Below are positions 7,680-17,776 of a stretch of 64,000 nucleotides of DNA, one piece after another. The position numbers were made by a program, and so were the translations under genes. Origin of the DNA: Mangrovibacterium lignilyticum (lineage in GTDB: Bacteria > Bacteroidota > Bacteroidia > Bacteroidales > Prolixibacteraceae). Location of the stretch: positions 124,001 to 188,000 of the forward strand of contig NZ_WKLH01000001.1 in assembly GCF_010882175.1 (NCBI RefSeq). Reading direction: 5' to 3'. The stretch's first letter is position 1. Every line of letters begins with the position of its first letter. The notes beneath the pieces are model-generated. The model was not told the DNA's origin, did no database searches, and worked only from the letters and a program-made list of their open reading frames with translations.

Positions 7680-10481
7680 TTAGTGCTTTATAATTACTTT
7701 TTTCGTGATCGATCCTTCGCTTGTCGTTAACTGCAGCATATAAACCCCCGAAGATAAATTTGAAACATCGAGGTCGGCATTACTGCTCGGTTTGATATTC
7801 ATATTCGTTACCACACTACCGTTCATATTGAAAAGCTGGAGCGTAGCAGAATCGCGTTTACTGAATTCGGAATAGGTAACATGCAAGATACTATTGGCTG
7901 GATTCGGCCAAACCGACAAATCGCTTTCTTCCATGATTTGGTCAAACACGTCAGTGGTTAAATCACCGTAAAGTGCAGTCACCTCTGTTGCAGAAAATTG
8001 ATAGTTATACACCCTGAAATCATCAATCACTCCGTCAAAAAACTTCTTTGTTGACTGATTAACACCGATATAATTAATCATCGGATTGATATCAGAAGGC
8101 CTGATAGTTATACCTGTCGACTCAGCAACCTTATCACCATTCAGATAAATCACAGCACCTTCGTCTCCGAGAGTTACCACCAAATGAACCCAGGTATTGG
8201 CAGATAACGCAGATGTATTCAGTTTCTGCTCAACGCCGTCCTTCTTGATGGCAAACTCCAATTGTCCGGAAAGGGACGGTGACAGATAGATATACTCACC
8301 GGCACCATTACTGAAACTAACTAAATGCTGACCAACTGAAAAACCGGCCCACTTCACCCAAGTAGCAATCGTAATTTCGGAATGACTGGCGATATCCTCA
8401 GGTAGCTGCACAAAATCACTGGAGCCATTTAACGATAACGCTCCGGAACCTTGTTTACCTTGAACAAATGTCCCTCCGTTCAATGCACCGTGATTCAGGT
8501 TAACCGTCTTATCCAGTGTGTTGTCATCATCAAATGTAAAATATTCGACCAAATCATTTTCCCCGGTAGCACTTGCAGAAACTTCTCCGGAGTAGGCTGA
8601 GTGATTCAAAGCTTGATCCACTGCTTTAATCTTATAGAAATAAGTGACACCTTCCAGCGTTGAATTGTCAACAAAAGCTGTCGCGGTTACATTTCTCGCA
8701 ATTGTATTGTATTCTCCTCCGGCAGACTCAGCACGTAAAATGTCGTAACCGGCGACATCAGTTTCAGAACTGGCCGTCCACTCCAGTTTAACCGACGCTG
8801 CATATGGAGTAGCAACCAAACTTTCCGGAGCGCTCGGAGCGTCAAATTCAACTGCGGCATCAATGGGCAGGAAACGCCATTGTTGACTTTCGCTACCATT
8901 CTTTTTCCATTGCACGATATTGCCATCTACATCAACGTCAATACATTTTGTGCTCCATCGACTACCGATATAAAACCAGCCGTCTTCATTATAATCCAGG
9001 TACCATTGTTGATTGGCACCACCTGTGCTTTGATATTGGTTTAATTCACCGCCATCTTCTAAAGACCAATTCCAAACGTCGGGCGATTTACTTGTATTTA
9101 CTGAGATGATCGAGTAATAGCTAAAGTCTCCCCCGATTCTGGAATTTACTGGAGTTACCTTCCATTGTTGGCTAGTGGAAGCTGAGGACGTAGCCAGTTG
9201 AATATTGGCCCCATTTGCACTACCAGCCACCTCGACCACCTGTCCGCTTTTCCGGTTGACTAACAGATACGTTCCATTGACCAATGGTTGCACGTCCTCC
9301 CCGGAGGTAATATTAATTACGCGTTCAGCATTGGTCTGACCTTGTCCATATCCCGTACCTCCGGGCATTGTTAATGCAAATACCCGCTGTGGTCCATAAC
9401 CGTCGAAATACGCCACCCTGTCCTTTGAGACAAAACTAAAAGTCGTAGTCGCAGCCTGTCTTTCAGACGTACCGCCAAAAGCTTGCACCTTCCCTTCAGA
9501 AGTACGATAAACTGCCGCGGCAGTCCAGTTATTTCGATGCTCTGCATAACCAATCCGCTGTCCGTCAAAAGCCTTAACCATTTGGCCACTGGCATAGTCG
9601 ATATCGGCCCACCAGATTCCGGTTTGCATGCCATATTCGTAACCGACGAGTGCTTCAACGATGTTATGTAATTCATCAAGCGTAGCATGGTTTCCATCTG
9701 CGGCAACCGTTTGAAGGAAGTTGGCATATCCATCGAAACTACCCGCTAACTGGTGGGTATTTCCTTCGTCTAATCGATCCTTTAAATAGTTGTACCACGG
9801 CAATGCCTCGTCACAATTCAATGTGTTGCCGCCGGAAATGCGTATATCGTTAAATCGTGTATTATTCCTCAATTCGCCGCATATATCATAAAAGGCAGCT
9901 TTACCATCGCCCCCCGCTGAATATTGATTCCACCCGTAATCAGGCTCATTAAACGGTGCTACTGAAACGACCGTGCGGCCTGCATCCTGAACATATTTTG
10001 TCGTTTGATCGATCAACTGTGCCCATCGGGCAGGATAATCCCGGTACCAGGCGTCAACACCATCGAAGCCAGACCCTGCCGGCGCATCATGATCACAATT
10101 TAACGCCACTGTTGTTCCCGTATTGGTATAATTATTAACGATGTCAATACGATATTGAAGTTCTTTTATTTGTTCTGTGGTAAGAGCGGTATCACCGATT
10201 AACGCCTCTAAAGGTGTAAACGACAACCTCGCCACATCTACCTGATCAATTCCCATAAACAGGACGGCACGACGAAAATTTGTTTCATCATCCCAAGCAA
10301 GATCAGGCCCAAATTCTACCGTTTTGGAAATGCCCGGGTCTGTCAGATCAAATGCCACATTTCGATCCGCAACCGGCTGCACAACGAGGTTGTCACTGGT
10401 GCTGGCAGTTTGCGCATTGATTCGGGGGATGCCAAATCCCAAAATCAACAATGTCACTGATAAAAGTATAGATCTTTTCAT
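7680..10481 (-). CDS. Secreted TIM-barrel glycosidase with RICIN, FN3, LamG and T9SS domains (paralog B)
   Basis: 933 residues, signal peptide ending INAQ. Order: TIM barrel (about 40-400) with acid/base Glu179 in PFNEPDYG, the NEP motif of clan GH-A; beta-trefoil lectin (about 415-560) with three QQW motifs; FN3 (about 570-665); LamG/concanavalin-type domain (about 675-850); T9SS sorting domain (about 860-933). I do not recognise a CAZy family for the barrel; the nucleophile may be the Glu in IVEALVGYEYG, but this is a guess. It probably acts outside the cell on a beta-linked glycan, held there by its lectin and LamG modules. It lies 170 bp from the GH2 gene and has no operator of its own, so it may be read from the promoter at 13.2 kb. 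Paralogs lie at 4.6-7.4 and 37.4-40.1 kb. Confidence 0.85.
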   Translation of the reverse strand: MKRSILLSVTLLILGFGIPRINAQTASTSDNLVVQPVADRNVAFDLTDPGISKTVEFGPDLAWDDETNFRRAVLFMGIDQVDVARLSFTPLEALIGDTALTTEQIKELQYRIDIVNNYTNTGTTVALNCDHDAPAGSGFDGVDAWYRDYPARWAQLIDQTTKYVQDAGRTVVSVAPFNEPDYGWNQYSAGGDGKAAFYDICGELRNNTRFNDIRISGGNTLNCDEALPWYNYLKDRLDEGNTHQLAGSFDGYANFLQTVAADGNHATLDELHNIVEALVGYEYGMQTGIWWADIDYASGQMVKAFDGQRIGYAEHRNNWTAAAVYRTSEGKVQAFGGTSERQAATTTFSFVSKDRVAYFDGYGPQRVFALTMPGGTGYGQGQTNAERVINITSGEDVQPLVNGTYLLVNRKSGQVVEVAGSANGANIQLATSSASTSQQWKVTPVNSRIGGDFSYYSIISVNTSKSPDVWNWSLEDGGELNQYQSTGGANQQWYLDYNEDGWFYIGSRWSTKCIDVDVDGNIVQWKKNGSESQQWRFLPIDAAVEFDAPSAPESLVATPYAASVKLEWTASSETDVAGYDILRAESAGGEYNTIARNVTATAFVDNSTLEGVTYFYKIKAVDQALNHSAYSGEVSASATGENDLVEYFTFDDDNTLDKTVNLNHGALNGGTFVQGKQGSGALSLNGSSDFVQLPEDIASHSEITIATWVKWAGFSVGQHLVSFSNGAGEYIYLSPSLSGQLEFAIKKDGVEQKLNTSALSANTWVHLVVTLGDEGAVIYLNGDKVAESTGITIRPSDINPMINYIGVNQSTKKFFDGVIDDFRVYNYQFSATEVTALYGDLTTDVFDQIMEESDLSVWPNPANSILHVTYSEFSKRDSATLQLFNMNGSVVTNMNIKPSSNADLDVSNLSSGVYMLQLTTSEGSITKKVIIKH

Positions 10482-10651
10482 AGGTTATGGTTCAGCGTGT
10501 CTTCAACATTATAAGTAACTACAACTAGCAATACACATTCTTTAATTTATGAGCTAAGCTTATGAATGATTAAAGCACCGAAAGGGAGTATGAGAGCTCA
10601 TCTCCCCTTCATAGCTTAGTCTTCATTCATTCCTCAGCAGCATATATTTTT

Positions 10652-13081
10652 CTATCGTCCGACAGCATTAATAATCAGTTCAGCATCCGGCAATTCGAGC
10701 GAGCTTACCTTTAATTTAAGTTCTCCCGGCTGTTGCGAGCTTTTAACAACAACCAATGCACGTCCCTTCCACGCCTTAGGTGTATGGCTGAAGTATGGAA
10801 TAGTATCTTTTAGATTGGCATTACCGGCTGCGGCAATAACTCCTTCTCCTTCAATACTGATCGCTAAACTATTTTCCGCATTGGGAAGTATATTTCCTTC
10901 AGCATCGGTAACTTCAATGGTAACAAACGATAAGTCCTGGCCATCAGCCTGTATCGCAGTTCGGTCCGCAATTAATTTAATTTGAGCCGCTTTGCCTGCA
11001 GTTTTCAGGCTGGTTGATTCCACCTCTTTGTTGTCCTCAACGCCCACGGCTGTAATCTTTCCGGGAGTGTATGGCAGCGTAAAAGTGGCTTTAAATTCTT
11101 GTTCCAAGCCGGTCGCTTGTTCTGAGACAAGTTTGTCATTCAGGTACAATCGAACTTTAGAATATTTCGAATACACCTCAATTTCAATGTCTTTCCCTTT
11201 GTAGCCCGGCCAGTTCCAGCTTTCCCAGGTTGGCCAAACAGCCCACATGGTTGTTTTGATCTCTCCTTCGGCAGGGTTTGGTTCCCGAACAGCCATATAG
11301 AGTTTTTCGGAATCATTCCAAAGCAAATCTCTGTAATGGGAAATTGGTTTTCTCCATCCGGTCAAATCAATATCGCCGCAATAGGCACCGTGCCAGGGAT
11401 AAAAATCTCTTTCCCAGTGCTGCCCTTCGGGATCTCCCGGGTAGTAATAACGACCAATACTTGACTCTCCAAGGTAGTCCATTGCCGTCCAAACAAAATC
11501 GCCGATGATGTAATCGTGGTTTTGGACCATATCCCAGTTATAAAATGCATCTTTCGGGTAAGATTCAGATTGAAAAACGATACGGGAGGGTACCCGCCTG
11601 TGATCAGCTTCGGCTTCATGCATCATGTAGTTGTACCCGCAAACATCATGTTCCGCCATCAATGGGTCAAATATCTCCCAACCTTCGTTCCACGAGGTCA
11701 TGGCCGAGGTCACCGGGCGTGTAGGATCAAGCTTCCGAATATAGCTGTTTAGCATTCGTGCGGTCTCAACAGCTTCCGGTTTTGTTCGCTCGATGATTTC
11801 GTTACCGCTGCTCCACATTACGATAGACGGATGGTTCCGGTCGCGCAGCACCATTGATTCGAGATCACGCTGCCACCATTCTTCGAGAATACTGGCATAG
11901 TCATGAGGTGTTTTCGCTACTCTCCAACCATCAAACGATTCGTCGATCACTAAAAGCCCCAATCGGTCACAGGCATCCAGAAATGCTTCGGAGGGTGGGT
12001 TGTGCGAAGTTCTGACAGCATTAAACCCAGCAGCTTTCAACAGTTCCACTTTCCGCTCTTCGGCCCTGTCGTATGCCGCTGCCCCTAAAATTCCATTATC
12101 GTGGTGGAGGCAACCGCCATTTAGTTTGATCTGTTCTCCGTTTAATTCAAATCCATTTTCTACACTATATTGAATTGATCGAATACCAAATGAATTATTC
12201 ACCACATCAATCGGTTCGTCACCCTGTTTGACAGTGGATTTGGCAGTATACAACAGCGGACTGCCCGGTGTCCACAAGGATGGATAGTTGACCGTAATAT
12301 TTTGAGTTATTTCCTTTTGGCTATTGGCTTCTAATTCAACGCTGAGTTCGTCATTTCCAACAGCAGCCCCATTATCATTTACAAGCTCAGTAGCCAGTTG
12401 GATGATTTGTTGTTTTCCGGTTTCGTTTTTGACAAGCGTTTTTACCTGCACAGTTGCGCTTTCATCGCTAACTTCAGGTGTGGTAATTGCAACACCCCAA
12501 TGATCGATATGAACAAGCGAATGTGCCATCAGCCATACGTGCCGATAGATCCCCGAACCACTGTACCAACGGCAATTCTTTTGTTGTGAATTATCGACCC
12601 GAACTGCAATCACATTTTCATGGCCAAATTTGATGTAGGGACTTAGATCATAATAAAATGATGTATATCCATAGGGATGCATGCCTACTGACTGTCCGTT
12701 GACAAATACTTCGGCACTCATATAGACACCTTCGAAGTAAATGGCTATTTTTTGGTCTTTCCAATCCTTTGGAACACTGAACGACTTTCGGTACCAGCCG
12801 ATGCCTGCCGGGAAATAGCCACCATCGTTACCTGTCGGATTATGCAAGGATATTTGCCCCTCAATGCTCCAGTCGTGCGGCAGGTCGAGTTGCCTCCAGC
12901 TGCTATCGTTATAATTCTCATTTCCGGCATCCGGATAATCTCCTAATGCAAATTTCCAGTCAAAATCGAATTTCTCTTTTCTTGCGACCTGCTCTTCTTT
13001 TTGATCGTTACCGGAAAAACACCCGGTCGCCAGCAGCGAGAGAAGCAGAGCAAAAGTCGAAAGCTTGAAAAGTCGTTTCAT
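10652..13081 (-). CDS. GH2 glycoside hydrolase (beta-galactosidase type), lipoprotein
   Basis: About 809 residues from ATG 13081, which gives a good lipoprotein signal (MKRLFKLSTFALLLSLLATGC, Cys21). A longer frame reaches an ATG at 13156, but that lies beside the -7 box at 13159-13166 and lacks a signal peptide, so it is rejected. GH2 order: sugar-binding domain, Ig-like domain, TIM barrel with acid/base Glu428 in SGNEIIER and likely nucleophile Glu506 in FQSESYP, then DUF4982-type and invasin-like Ig domains. It resembles the catalytic part of the large GH2 at 33.5-37.1 kb. It diverges from the HTCS gene and has a complete operator-promoter, so it is probably one of the most directly controlled genes of the system. 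Confidence 0.88.
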   Translation of the reverse strand: MKRLFKLSTFALLLSLLATGCFSGNDQKEEQVARKEKFDFDWKFALGDYPDAGNENYNDSSWRQLDLPHDWSIEGQISLHNPTGNDGGYFPAGIGWYRKSFSVPKDWKDQKIAIYFEGVYMSAEVFVNGQSVGMHPYGYTSFYYDLSPYIKFGHENVIAVRVDNSQQKNCRWYSGSGIYRHVWLMAHSLVHIDHWGVAITTPEVSDESATVQVKTLVKNETGKQQIIQLATELVNDNGAAVGNDELSVELEANSQKEITQNITVNYPSLWTPGSPLLYTAKSTVKQGDEPIDVVNNSFGIRSIQYSVENGFELNGEQIKLNGGCLHHDNGILGAAAYDRAEERKVELLKAAGFNAVRTSHNPPSEAFLDACDRLGLLVIDESFDGWRVAKTPHDYASILEEWWQRDLESMVLRDRNHPSIVMWSSGNEIIERTKPEAVETARMLNSYIRKLDPTRPVTSAMTSWNEGWEIFDPLMAEHDVCGYNYMMHEAEADHRRVPSRIVFQSESYPKDAFYNWDMVQNHDYIIGDFVWTAMDYLGESSIGRYYYPGDPEGQHWERDFYPWHGAYCGDIDLTGWRKPISHYRDLLWNDSEKLYMAVREPNPAEGEIKTTMWAVWPTWESWNWPGYKGKDIEIEVYSKYSKVRLYLNDKLVSEQATGLEQEFKATFTLPYTPGKITAVGVEDNKEVESTSLKTAGKAAQIKLIADRTAIQADGQDLSFVTIEVTDAEGNILPNAENSLAISIEGEGVIAAAGNANLKDTIPYFSHTPKAWKGRALVVVKSSQQPGELKLKVSSLELPDAELIINAVGR

Positions 13082-13158
13082 AATGTTTTCAATTAGCTCA
13101 ATTGGGTTACTATTCATTTTTTCTAGTCGGTTGAAAGACCGAACAAAATTTATCATTA

Positions 13159-13225
13159 CAAACTTATTTTAAGCAGAGATAAGCACCAACTACAAATCAA
13201 TCACAAGGGGTATACAAATTCGTCA
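13159..13225 (-). promoter_or_regulatory. Operator-promoter, site 3, between GH2 and the HTCS gene
   Basis: TACAAATCAATCA (13191-13203) and TACAAATTCGTCA (13213-13225) start 22 bp apart. CAAACTTA (13159-13166) reads TAAGTTTG in gene sense, a perfect TAnnTTTG -7 box 25 bp from the proximal repeat. The proximal repeat is the weaker one. The site lies 54 bp before the HTCS start codon on the other strand, so binding could also affect expression of the regulator itself. Confidence 0.75.
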
Positions 13226-13278
13226 AACCTGATATTTTAGCCAGATATTACTATTTTTGCGAAGAGAACCTATTTGCT

Positions 13279-16200
13279 ATGAAATCTTTTTTGCTTTGTA
13301 TTTTCCTATCGCTTAGCCTGAGTTTACAAGCCCAGTTTCGTCAAATCAAAAAAATTGGTATTGAGGATGGTTTGTCCAATAGCTTTATCACGGGAATTAC
13401 CCAGGATAAGGAAGGATTTTTATGGTTTGCAACCGAATCAGGCCTAAACCGGTTTGATGGCGAAAGTTTCATGGTTTATAAAAAGGGGAACTCAGATTCA
13501 TCAAATTCAGTCAGTGCTAACGAACAGAATGCCGTTTATGCCGATCAATATGAAAATAAAATTTGGTTGGCAACGCAACGGGAAGGTCTAAATTCGTTCG
13601 ATTGTGAGACCGGTGAATTCAAACATTACAGAAACGATCCTTCAGATTCAACCAGCCTTCCGACCAACGATGTCACAAACATCACCAATTCCCGGGACGG
13701 TAACTTGTGGATCACTACCTACCGAAATGGCTTTGCTTATTTAGACAAGAAAACAGAGCAATTCACCCGCTATAATCAAAGCACGCTTCCCGGTTTAGCA
13801 AGCAATACCATTTGGACAATCGCCGAAGAGCTTAATGGAACAATTTGTATCGGGCACGAAAACAACGGATTTAGTATTTTCGATCGGACAACCCGTAAAA
13901 TAAAAAATTTTCAAAACATACCGGGAGACCCAACCAGTTTACCCGGCAATAAAGTCAACGATATTTTTATCGACCGGGATTCTAATATCTGGTTAGGGAC
14001 CGACGGAGGATTAGCTTTATTCAACAAAAAAACCGAAAAATTCACCGTCTTTAGACATAAAGCAGGAGACGATAATTCATTGCTTTCAAACTTCATATTC
14101 AGCATCACCCAGACCAAAGACGGCCAGCTTTGGTTTGGAACTGAAAACGGAGGCATAAGCATTTTAAACACAACTAAATTTGTTTCAATAACCTCGGAGG
14201 AAACACAATTCATCAACATCACTCCGGGCTACAATATCAATTCCCTGTCAAACAAAACAGTACGACGTATTTTTGAGGATCGCTTTGAGAATATCTGGAT
14301 CGGCACTTACGGCGGAGGGATCAACGTGATTAGTCATCAAGCCCCCTTTTTTAGTAATTGGACTTATTCCCCAAACCCGGAAGTTACCAACAGATTGTCC
14401 AATGCCGTAGCGTGCGGTATTTGCAGCGATGAAAAGGGCCGCATTTGGGTGGGAACTGACGGTGGCGGAATTGATATATTCGAAAACGGTGAAAAGATCA
14501 GATCGATAAACAAATCTAATTCGGGACTCACAGACAATGCTGTTCTGGCAGCCTTCCGTGATTCAAGAAATAATCTCTGGTTCGGAACCTGGGCCGGAGG
14601 TGTATCCATCCGAAAAAGCAATTCGACAAAAGTAGAAGCCTTTCCGATTGAAAACATTGGCGATGTCAGATGTTTCTCGGAAGACTCTCAAGGGCGAATC
14701 TTGATTGGTGGTTCAAACCGTCTTTTCCGATACGATCCGAACACGAAAGAAATAGCAGCCTTTACTCAAGAAAACTCGGGATTAAATGATGATTTCGTCC
14801 GAAGTATTTGTAACACTGCAAACGGACAGGTATGGGTCGGTTATTTTGGTGCAGGTATCTCAGTTTATAACGAACGGTTAGAATTGATTCGCAATTTTAA
14901 CACAAGCACCGGCTTGCCTTCCAACATGATCGATGCGCTCTACTGTGATCAGGCCGGAAATGTTTGGGCAGGCTCCGGAGAGGGACTAATACACTTCAAT
15001 AATGAAGATCCTACAAATTTTACGGTTTACAGCGACAATAGTCAACTAGCGGACTCCCATATTCGGGCCATTACCGAAGACTTTTCGGGTAAGCTTTGGT
15101 GCAGCACAACAAGTGGCATTTTATGCTACGACCAACAAACAAAGCAATTTTACAATTACCTCCATAAGCATTACGATGAAATTCCGATAGGTGCTTTTAT
15201 GGCTGGTTCTGTCCTAAACTTTAACAACGACTGGATCATGTTTGGATCCCAAAACGGCCTCTGCTTTTTCGATCCGAAGCGACTTCCTTCTCAGTTGACC
15301 TTGCCTTCGGTCGTTTTAACCGACTTTAAAGTATACAACAAAAGGCTGGAACTATCTGATCAGGAGAGTTCGATCCAGGTTACACCGAATATCGAATTAT
15401 CACATGAGCAGAATACCTTTAAAATCTCATTCAATGTGCTCGACTATGTCCTCACCGATCTTGTAGAGTACAGCTATCAATTGGATGGACTCGAAGAACG
15501 TTGGTACAATGCAGATGATAGCCATTCTGTAACATTCAGAAATATTCCTTACGGAAGTTATCGGTTCAAAATAAAATCACGCATCAGAAACCAGGAAGGT
15601 TCCGATTTAATATCGTCCTGGAATATATACATCCATCCTCCTTTTTGGCTAAGTTGGTGGGCGAAAACAATATATGCACACATAATTATCATTATTATTT
15701 GGCTCATCCTGCGTTTTTATAAAAACCGACTCGAACTAGAAAATTCGCTGATTCTTGAAAAAAATAATCACCTTAAGGATCAGGAGCTCCATACCGAAAG
15801 ACTGCGATTCTTCACCAACATCGCTCACGAATTAAGAACGCCGTTAACGCTGATTTTAGGTCCGTTGGAAGATCTGATTACCGACACAAATCTTGACAGC
15901 CGACAAACGGGAAAACTAACGGCAATCCAGAAAAGTACGAAACGCTTGTTGAACCTGATCAACCAATTGATGGAGTTTCGCAAAACTGAAACCCAGAACA
16001 AACAATTAACCGTTTCGCAAGGTATGCTCGATCAATTTGTACTCGAAATTGGACAGAAATACCAAGACTTTAACAACAATAAACAATTGACAATCGATGT
16101 CGATATTGCTAAGGGTGATTACAACATGTACTTCGACCCAGAAGTGGTTACCATCATTATGGACAATCTTATTTCGAACGCGAGGAAATTTACGGAATCT

Positions 16201-17382
16201 GGCTTGATCAATATCGCCCTGCGAAACTTTAAGGAAAATGGAAACGAGTTCACTGAAATCACGGTAGAAGATTCCGGCATTGGAATTCAACCAGAAGCCT
16301 TACCGAGAATTTTTGACCGCTACTACCAGGAAAAAAAGAGTGCCCAACGTTCCGGTACGGGCATTGGTCTGGCACTGGTAAAAAACCTGGTTGCCTTACA
16401 CGAAGCAGAAATCAAAGTTGAAAGTGAACCTGGACGCGGTACGACTTTCCACCTGATTCTATCCAAAGAAAATGAATATCCGGATGCGCTTCATGAAATC
16501 ATTGGCAAACGTCGCGAAATTGCAGAAGAACAACTGGTAATCGAAGGGATTGCTGCAGACGAAAAGCCGCCAGAAATGCCACAACAAGCAAACGAGCCAG
16601 CACAAAAATCGAATCAAATCATCCTGGTTGTTGAGGACAACAAAGATATCAACCGTTACATCGTCGAATCATTAACTGACTATTACAAAGTCATTACAGC
16701 CTTTAATGGTGTAAGCGGCTTGGAAAAAGCTCGAGAGCACACTCCCGATTTGATCGTTTCGGATGTGATGATGCCCGAGATGGATGGTTTCGAATTAATG
16801 GGCAAACTAAAAGCTGATATCCGAACTAGCCACATTCCGGTTATTCTGTTAACAGCTAAAGATTCGATTGATGATAAAACAACCGGGTACGAACTAGGCG
16901 CCGAATCATACATTACCAAACCATTTACGGCCAAATTGTTGCGAAGCCGGATCACAAACCTGCTGGAAATACGGAAAAAGATAGCCGAGCAGTTTAAGGA
17001 ATCGGTTGATAAAAAATCCTTTATGGACGAGTCACTCAACAACGTAGACAGGGAATTTATAGAGACAATTGCTAAGTTAATTGAAGACAATCTGGATTCG
17101 GCCGATTTGGACGTAAACTTTTTGGCTGCACGAATGGCTATGAGCCATTCTTCGCTGTACCGTAAAGTAAAAGCACTTACCGAGCAAACGGTCAACGAGT
17201 ACATCCGGACGATCCGAATACGAAAAGCGGAAGAATTATTATTAACCGGTCGATATTCAATCTCGGAAGTTTCGTACATGATTGGCATGAGTAGCAGTAA
17301 CTATTTCAGAAAATGTTTTAAAGAAGAGTTTGGCGAGACGCCTAGTGAATACCTGAAGAAAATAGCCTCTGAAAATACATAA
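13279..17382 (+). CDS. Hybrid two-component system regulator (HTCS)
   Basis: 1367 residues, a one-protein sensor and transcription factor. A signal peptide (MKSFLLCIFLSLSLSLQAQ) precedes a periplasmic sensor of about a dozen Reg_prop beta-propeller repeats (W-x-G-T motifs, about 25-700) and a Y_Y_Y domain (about 700-785). A transmembrane helix follows at about 790-815. The histidine kinase has phospho-acceptor His850 in NIAHELRTPLTL and an ATPase domain with DSGIGI and GTGIGLALVKNL. The receiver domain starts VVEDNKDINRY and carries phospho-acceptor Asp1162 in SDVMMPEMDG. An AraC-type DNA-binding domain ends the protein (about 1275-1365). The family senses oligosaccharides in the periplasm and activates its PUL. 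Seven matching operator-promoters in this window are its likely targets. Confidence 0.95.
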   Translation: MKSFLLCIFLSLSLSLQAQFRQIKKIGIEDGLSNSFITGITQDKEGFLWFATESGLNRFDGESFMVYKKGNSDSSNSVSANEQNAVYADQYENKIWLATQREGLNSFDCETGEFKHYRNDPSDSTSLPTNDVTNITNSRDGNLWITTYRNGFAYLDKKTEQFTRYNQSTLPGLASNTIWTIAEELNGTICIGHENNGFSIFDRTTRKIKNFQNIPGDPTSLPGNKVNDIFIDRDSNIWLGTDGGLALFNKKTEKFTVFRHKAGDDNSLLSNFIFSITQTKDGQLWFGTENGGISILNTTKFVSITSEETQFINITPGYNINSLSNKTVRRIFEDRFENIWIGTYGGGINVISHQAPFFSNWTYSPNPEVTNRLSNAVACGICSDEKGRIWVGTDGGGIDIFENGEKIRSINKSNSGLTDNAVLAAFRDSRNNLWFGTWAGGVSIRKSNSTKVEAFPIENIGDVRCFSEDSQGRILIGGSNRLFRYDPNTKEIAAFTQENSGLNDDFVRSICNTANGQVWVGYFGAGISVYNERLELIRNFNTSTGLPSNMIDALYCDQAGNVWAGSGEGLIHFNNEDPTNFTVYSDNSQLADSHIRAITEDFSGKLWCSTTSGILCYDQQTKQFYNYLHKHYDEIPIGAFMAGSVLNFNNDWIMFGSQNGLCFFDPKRLPSQLTLPSVVLTDFKVYNKRLELSDQESSIQVTPNIELSHEQNTFKISFNVLDYVLTDLVEYSYQLDGLEERWYNADDSHSVTFRNIPYGSYRFKIKSRIRNQEGSDLISSWNIYIHPPFWLSWWAKTIYAHIIIIIIWLILRFYKNRLELENSLILEKNNHLKDQELHTERLRFFTNIAHELRTPLTLILGPLEDLITDTNLDSRQTGKLTAIQKSTKRLLNLINQLMEFRKTETQNKQLTVSQGMLDQFVLEIGQKYQDFNNNKQLTIDVDIAKGDYNMYFDPEVVTIIMDNLISNARKFTESGLINIALRNFKENGNEFTEITVEDSGIGIQPEALPRIFDRYYQEKKSAQRSGTGIGLALVKNLVALHEAEIKVESEPGRGTTFHLILSKENEYPDALHEIIGKRREIAEEQLVIEGIAADEKPPEMPQQANEPAQKSNQIILVVEDNKDINRYIVESLTDYYKVITAFNGVSGLEKAREHTPDLIVSDVMMPEMDGFELMGKLKADIRTSHIPVILLTAKDSIDDKTTGYELGAESYITKPFTAKLLRSRITNLLEIRKKIAEQFKESVDKKSFMDESLNNVDREFIETIAKLIEDNLDSADLDVNFLAARMAMSHSSLYRKVKALTEQTVNEYIRTIRIRKAEELLLTGRYSISEVSYMIGMSSSNYFRKCFKEEFGETPSEYLKKIASENT

Positions 17383-17587
17383 TCGGGCCTGTGTTAATTA
17401 GGTTTAGAGGATGCTTACACTGGCAAATAAAATTGTCGAATTGCCGCTCATTATGCAAGCTTAAACCGAAATTCAAGAAGGGATCAGGTTCTCTTATTCC
17501 TATTTTTCAAACAAATTCATACTATCCGTTAGAAGCAACTGAGACTGCAAGTTCATTTAGCCCGCGGGGGGATTCTTTAATAACCTC

Positions 17588-17653
17588 TGACGATTCGTTG
17601 ATGTAAGAATGACGAATTTGTGACATTGTGTTATTTATATCAAACTAACTTTA
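17588..17653 (+). promoter_or_regulatory. Operator-promoter, site 4, plus-strand copy
   Basis: Here the motif reads forward: TGACGATTCGTTG (17588-17600) and TGACGAATTTGTG (17610-17622), 22 bp apart. TAACTTTA (17646-17653) matches TAnnTTT of the -7 box, with its T 24 bp from the last base of the proximal repeat, against 25 at the other sites. The reversed orientation agrees with the gene it precedes (17777, plus strand). The rest of the 17383-17776 gap shows nothing convincing. Confidence 0.65.
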
Positions 17654-17776
17654 TTGGATAAAAATAAGCCCAACGAAAGGCTTTTTGAATAATTGTAAAA
17701 TAGACCTGAGACATCCGTTCAGGAGCTGCAATTGTCTAATTCAATTCCAAATAAACCTTGTACCACTCCTAGCCCC

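Noticed and set aside
13082-13156. Upstream extension of the GH2 start to ATG 13156
   Set aside because: It adds 25 residues before a clear lipoprotein signal and would start next to the -7 box at 13159-13166.
16683-17288. 201-codon open frame antisense to the HTCS
   Set aside because: The other strand encodes the receiver and AraC domains; the antisense product is low-complexity Ser/Ile-rich.
17391-17606. 71-codon open frame after the HTCS gene
   Set aside because: It overlaps the operator repeats at 17588-17622 and shows no protein-like pattern.
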